A DNA stretch of 64,000 nt, taken from contig CM039462.1 of NCBI GenBank assembly GCA_022414725.1, positions 17,875,531 through 17,939,530 of the forward strand, in the 5' to 3' direction. The position numbers were made by a program, and so were the translations under genes. Below the pieces are notes generated by a model. It searched no databases. It saw only the letters and a list, made by a program, of their open reading frames with translations, and was not told where the DNA came from. Shown one piece after another: positions 42,205 to 64,000 of this stretch. Position 1 is the stretch's first letter. Each line of letters starts with the position of its first letter. The DNA is from Microglena sp. YARC. Taxonomy: Eukaryota; Chlorophyta; Chlorophyceae; Chlamydomonadales; Chlamydomonadaceae.

Positions 42205-42290
42205 GGTTGGTATTGGGCCCAAGTGCAAGTAACGGGCTGCCCCCCAACAACCTCACGTCTCGTAATTAGGCGTTCTATTGATTTATTACT
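42205..42290 (+). repeat. Repeat D, single copy
   Basis: TGGGCCCAAGTGCAAGTAACGG to CGTCTCGTAATTAGGCG matches the tandem set at 6486-7015. Confidence 0.7.
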
Positions 42291-42736
42291 ACTGTTAATA
42301 AAACTATTTACGATTTATTAGTACGATTAATACGATTGATTAGTAAGATTAATACGATTTCTTTACTTCTATTAGTACAATTCATTACTACTATTAGTAC
42401 CACAGCAGGTGGCTCGTATAGCAGATAGCAAGAACTCTTTCCCCCCGGGTTTACAATTGGTTAGGGGGGCAGTTCACCATTGCTTGTTATGTATACAGCC
42501 CTTCCCAATATTGAGATGGACAAGTCTACTCATCCTAATTGGCTACGCCTTGACAGGCTGGACTGGAAACACACACATATACACACACACGCACACATAT
42601 ATGCATATACGCATTATACTGTCTGTTTATCCTGATGGATTGAATGACTAATGAATTAGAACAAGTAATAAACTGCAGAACCAGTCCAAATGACTAGAAA
42701 TAGACAAATCACAAATGATCGGAAGGCATTGATAAC

Positions 42737-42914
42737 TAGGGACCGACATATTATATGATGTTGACCAAAGGCGAGTACGATATCATATGATACCATACAA
42801 ACTGCATCATACGATATTATATGTACATTGTAACATAAGCCTAGTCAGAATGACGGCATCTTATGACATCATATGATGACATAATATTACATGACAGCAT
42901 ATTGCCGTTCCCTA
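42737..42914. mobile_element. MITE family 2 copy
   Basis: TAGGGACCGACATATTATATG to CCGTTCCCTA, with CTAGTCAGAATGACGGCATC inside. No clear 8-bp duplication at this copy. Confidence 0.8.
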
Positions 42915-43154
42915 CTAACAAATAATCATGGTGGGTTTTGTTGCCAGGCCCCCAGCGTTGCAGTAACTTAGTAGCCGTTAGTATAAGTGTTCCGGCAGTT
43001 CCAGTATTTACAACAAATACTTGTACTGAAACCTCTGCCTACGTTCCAAATTATTACCCAAACTTAAACTGTAGCTGCAGGCTCAAGGCCGAGTGGTGCG
43101 TTGAATTCTGCCCAACCCTAGCCATAACCGCCCTGAGTTCCTGATGATTCTTAC

Positions 43155-43421
43155 AGTTTGATCAAATATGTACATTTCGTGACATATTTAGCCTGTTGGT
43201 TGGCCTGTGGATGGGTCCTTGTACGTAAAAAACAACACGGGTACTGTACAGCCCGCGAGGGACCCACGTTTGGCTTGTTGGCCCCGACTCGGCGAGGGAC
43301 CCACCCTTAGTTTGTTGGCCGAGCCTAATCCACGTGCCAGCTAGGGCCGCCACACGCTACAAATTGAACAGAGCAACAGCGCAGCGCAAGTCTATCCTTC
43401 TTCCATTTGCACACTGCCGCC
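43155..43421 (+). promoter_or_regulatory. Region upstream of gyrB
   Basis: Presumed promoter and 5' UTR of gyrB. It contains a short direct repeat (GAGGGACCCACG/GAGGGACCCACC with TTTGTTGGCC). The start context is CTGCCGCCATGC. No core promoter motif is clear. Confidence 0.3.

Positions 43422-64000
<20,579 letters not shown>

Overview
This is nuclear DNA of a eukaryote, most likely a green alga. It has GT-AG introns, plant-type telomere-like motifs (CCCTAAA/TTTAGGG), a eukaryotic tri-snRNP splicing-factor gene, and a bacterial-type DNA gyrase B gene with an N-terminal extension resembling an organelle transit peptide. A prasinophyte-like alga is a guess; no species can be fixed from sequence alone. 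Coding exons are a small fraction of the window. The rest is tandem repeats, simple repeats and short transposable elements.

Layout. (1) 22-4357, minus strand: a four-exon MYND zinc-finger protein gene (395 aa model). (2) 4358-7276: repeats and unassigned sequence. (3) 7277-8216, minus strand: a two-exon gene for a small conserved-looking, possibly plastid-targeted protein (140 aa model). (4) 8641-40585, plus strand: a SART1/Snu66 (U4/U6.U5 tri-snRNP 110K) gene in 18 exons over 32 kb; the exons join in phase to a 759-aa protein. (5) 40586-43421: intergenic, with SINE, MITE and foldback elements. (6) 43422 to the window end, plus strand: the 5' part of an organellar gyrB gene, 12 exons coding 525 residues (GHKL ATPase and transducer domains). 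The Toprim part must lie beyond the window, past a 70-bp satellite that fills the last visible intron.

The most unusual feature is how the introns are built. At nearly every exon of SART1 and gyrB, the adjoining intron holds a tandem array whose unit contains a copy of the splice junction plus the nearest part of the exon. Examples are six exon-10 starts, eight exon-10 ends, about eight exon-16 starts and six gyrB exon-9 starts. The true exon is the copy at the edge of the array that continues into the full coding block. The genes are therefore surrounded by partial decoy exons with intact-looking acceptors or donors.

Other elements are short non-autonomous DNA transposons with 8-bp target-site duplications (at least three terminal-repeat families, hAT-like), one of which duplicated a SART1 5' splice site; a tRNA-derived SINE family with interchangeable tRNA heads; a foldback family; and several other dispersed repeats.
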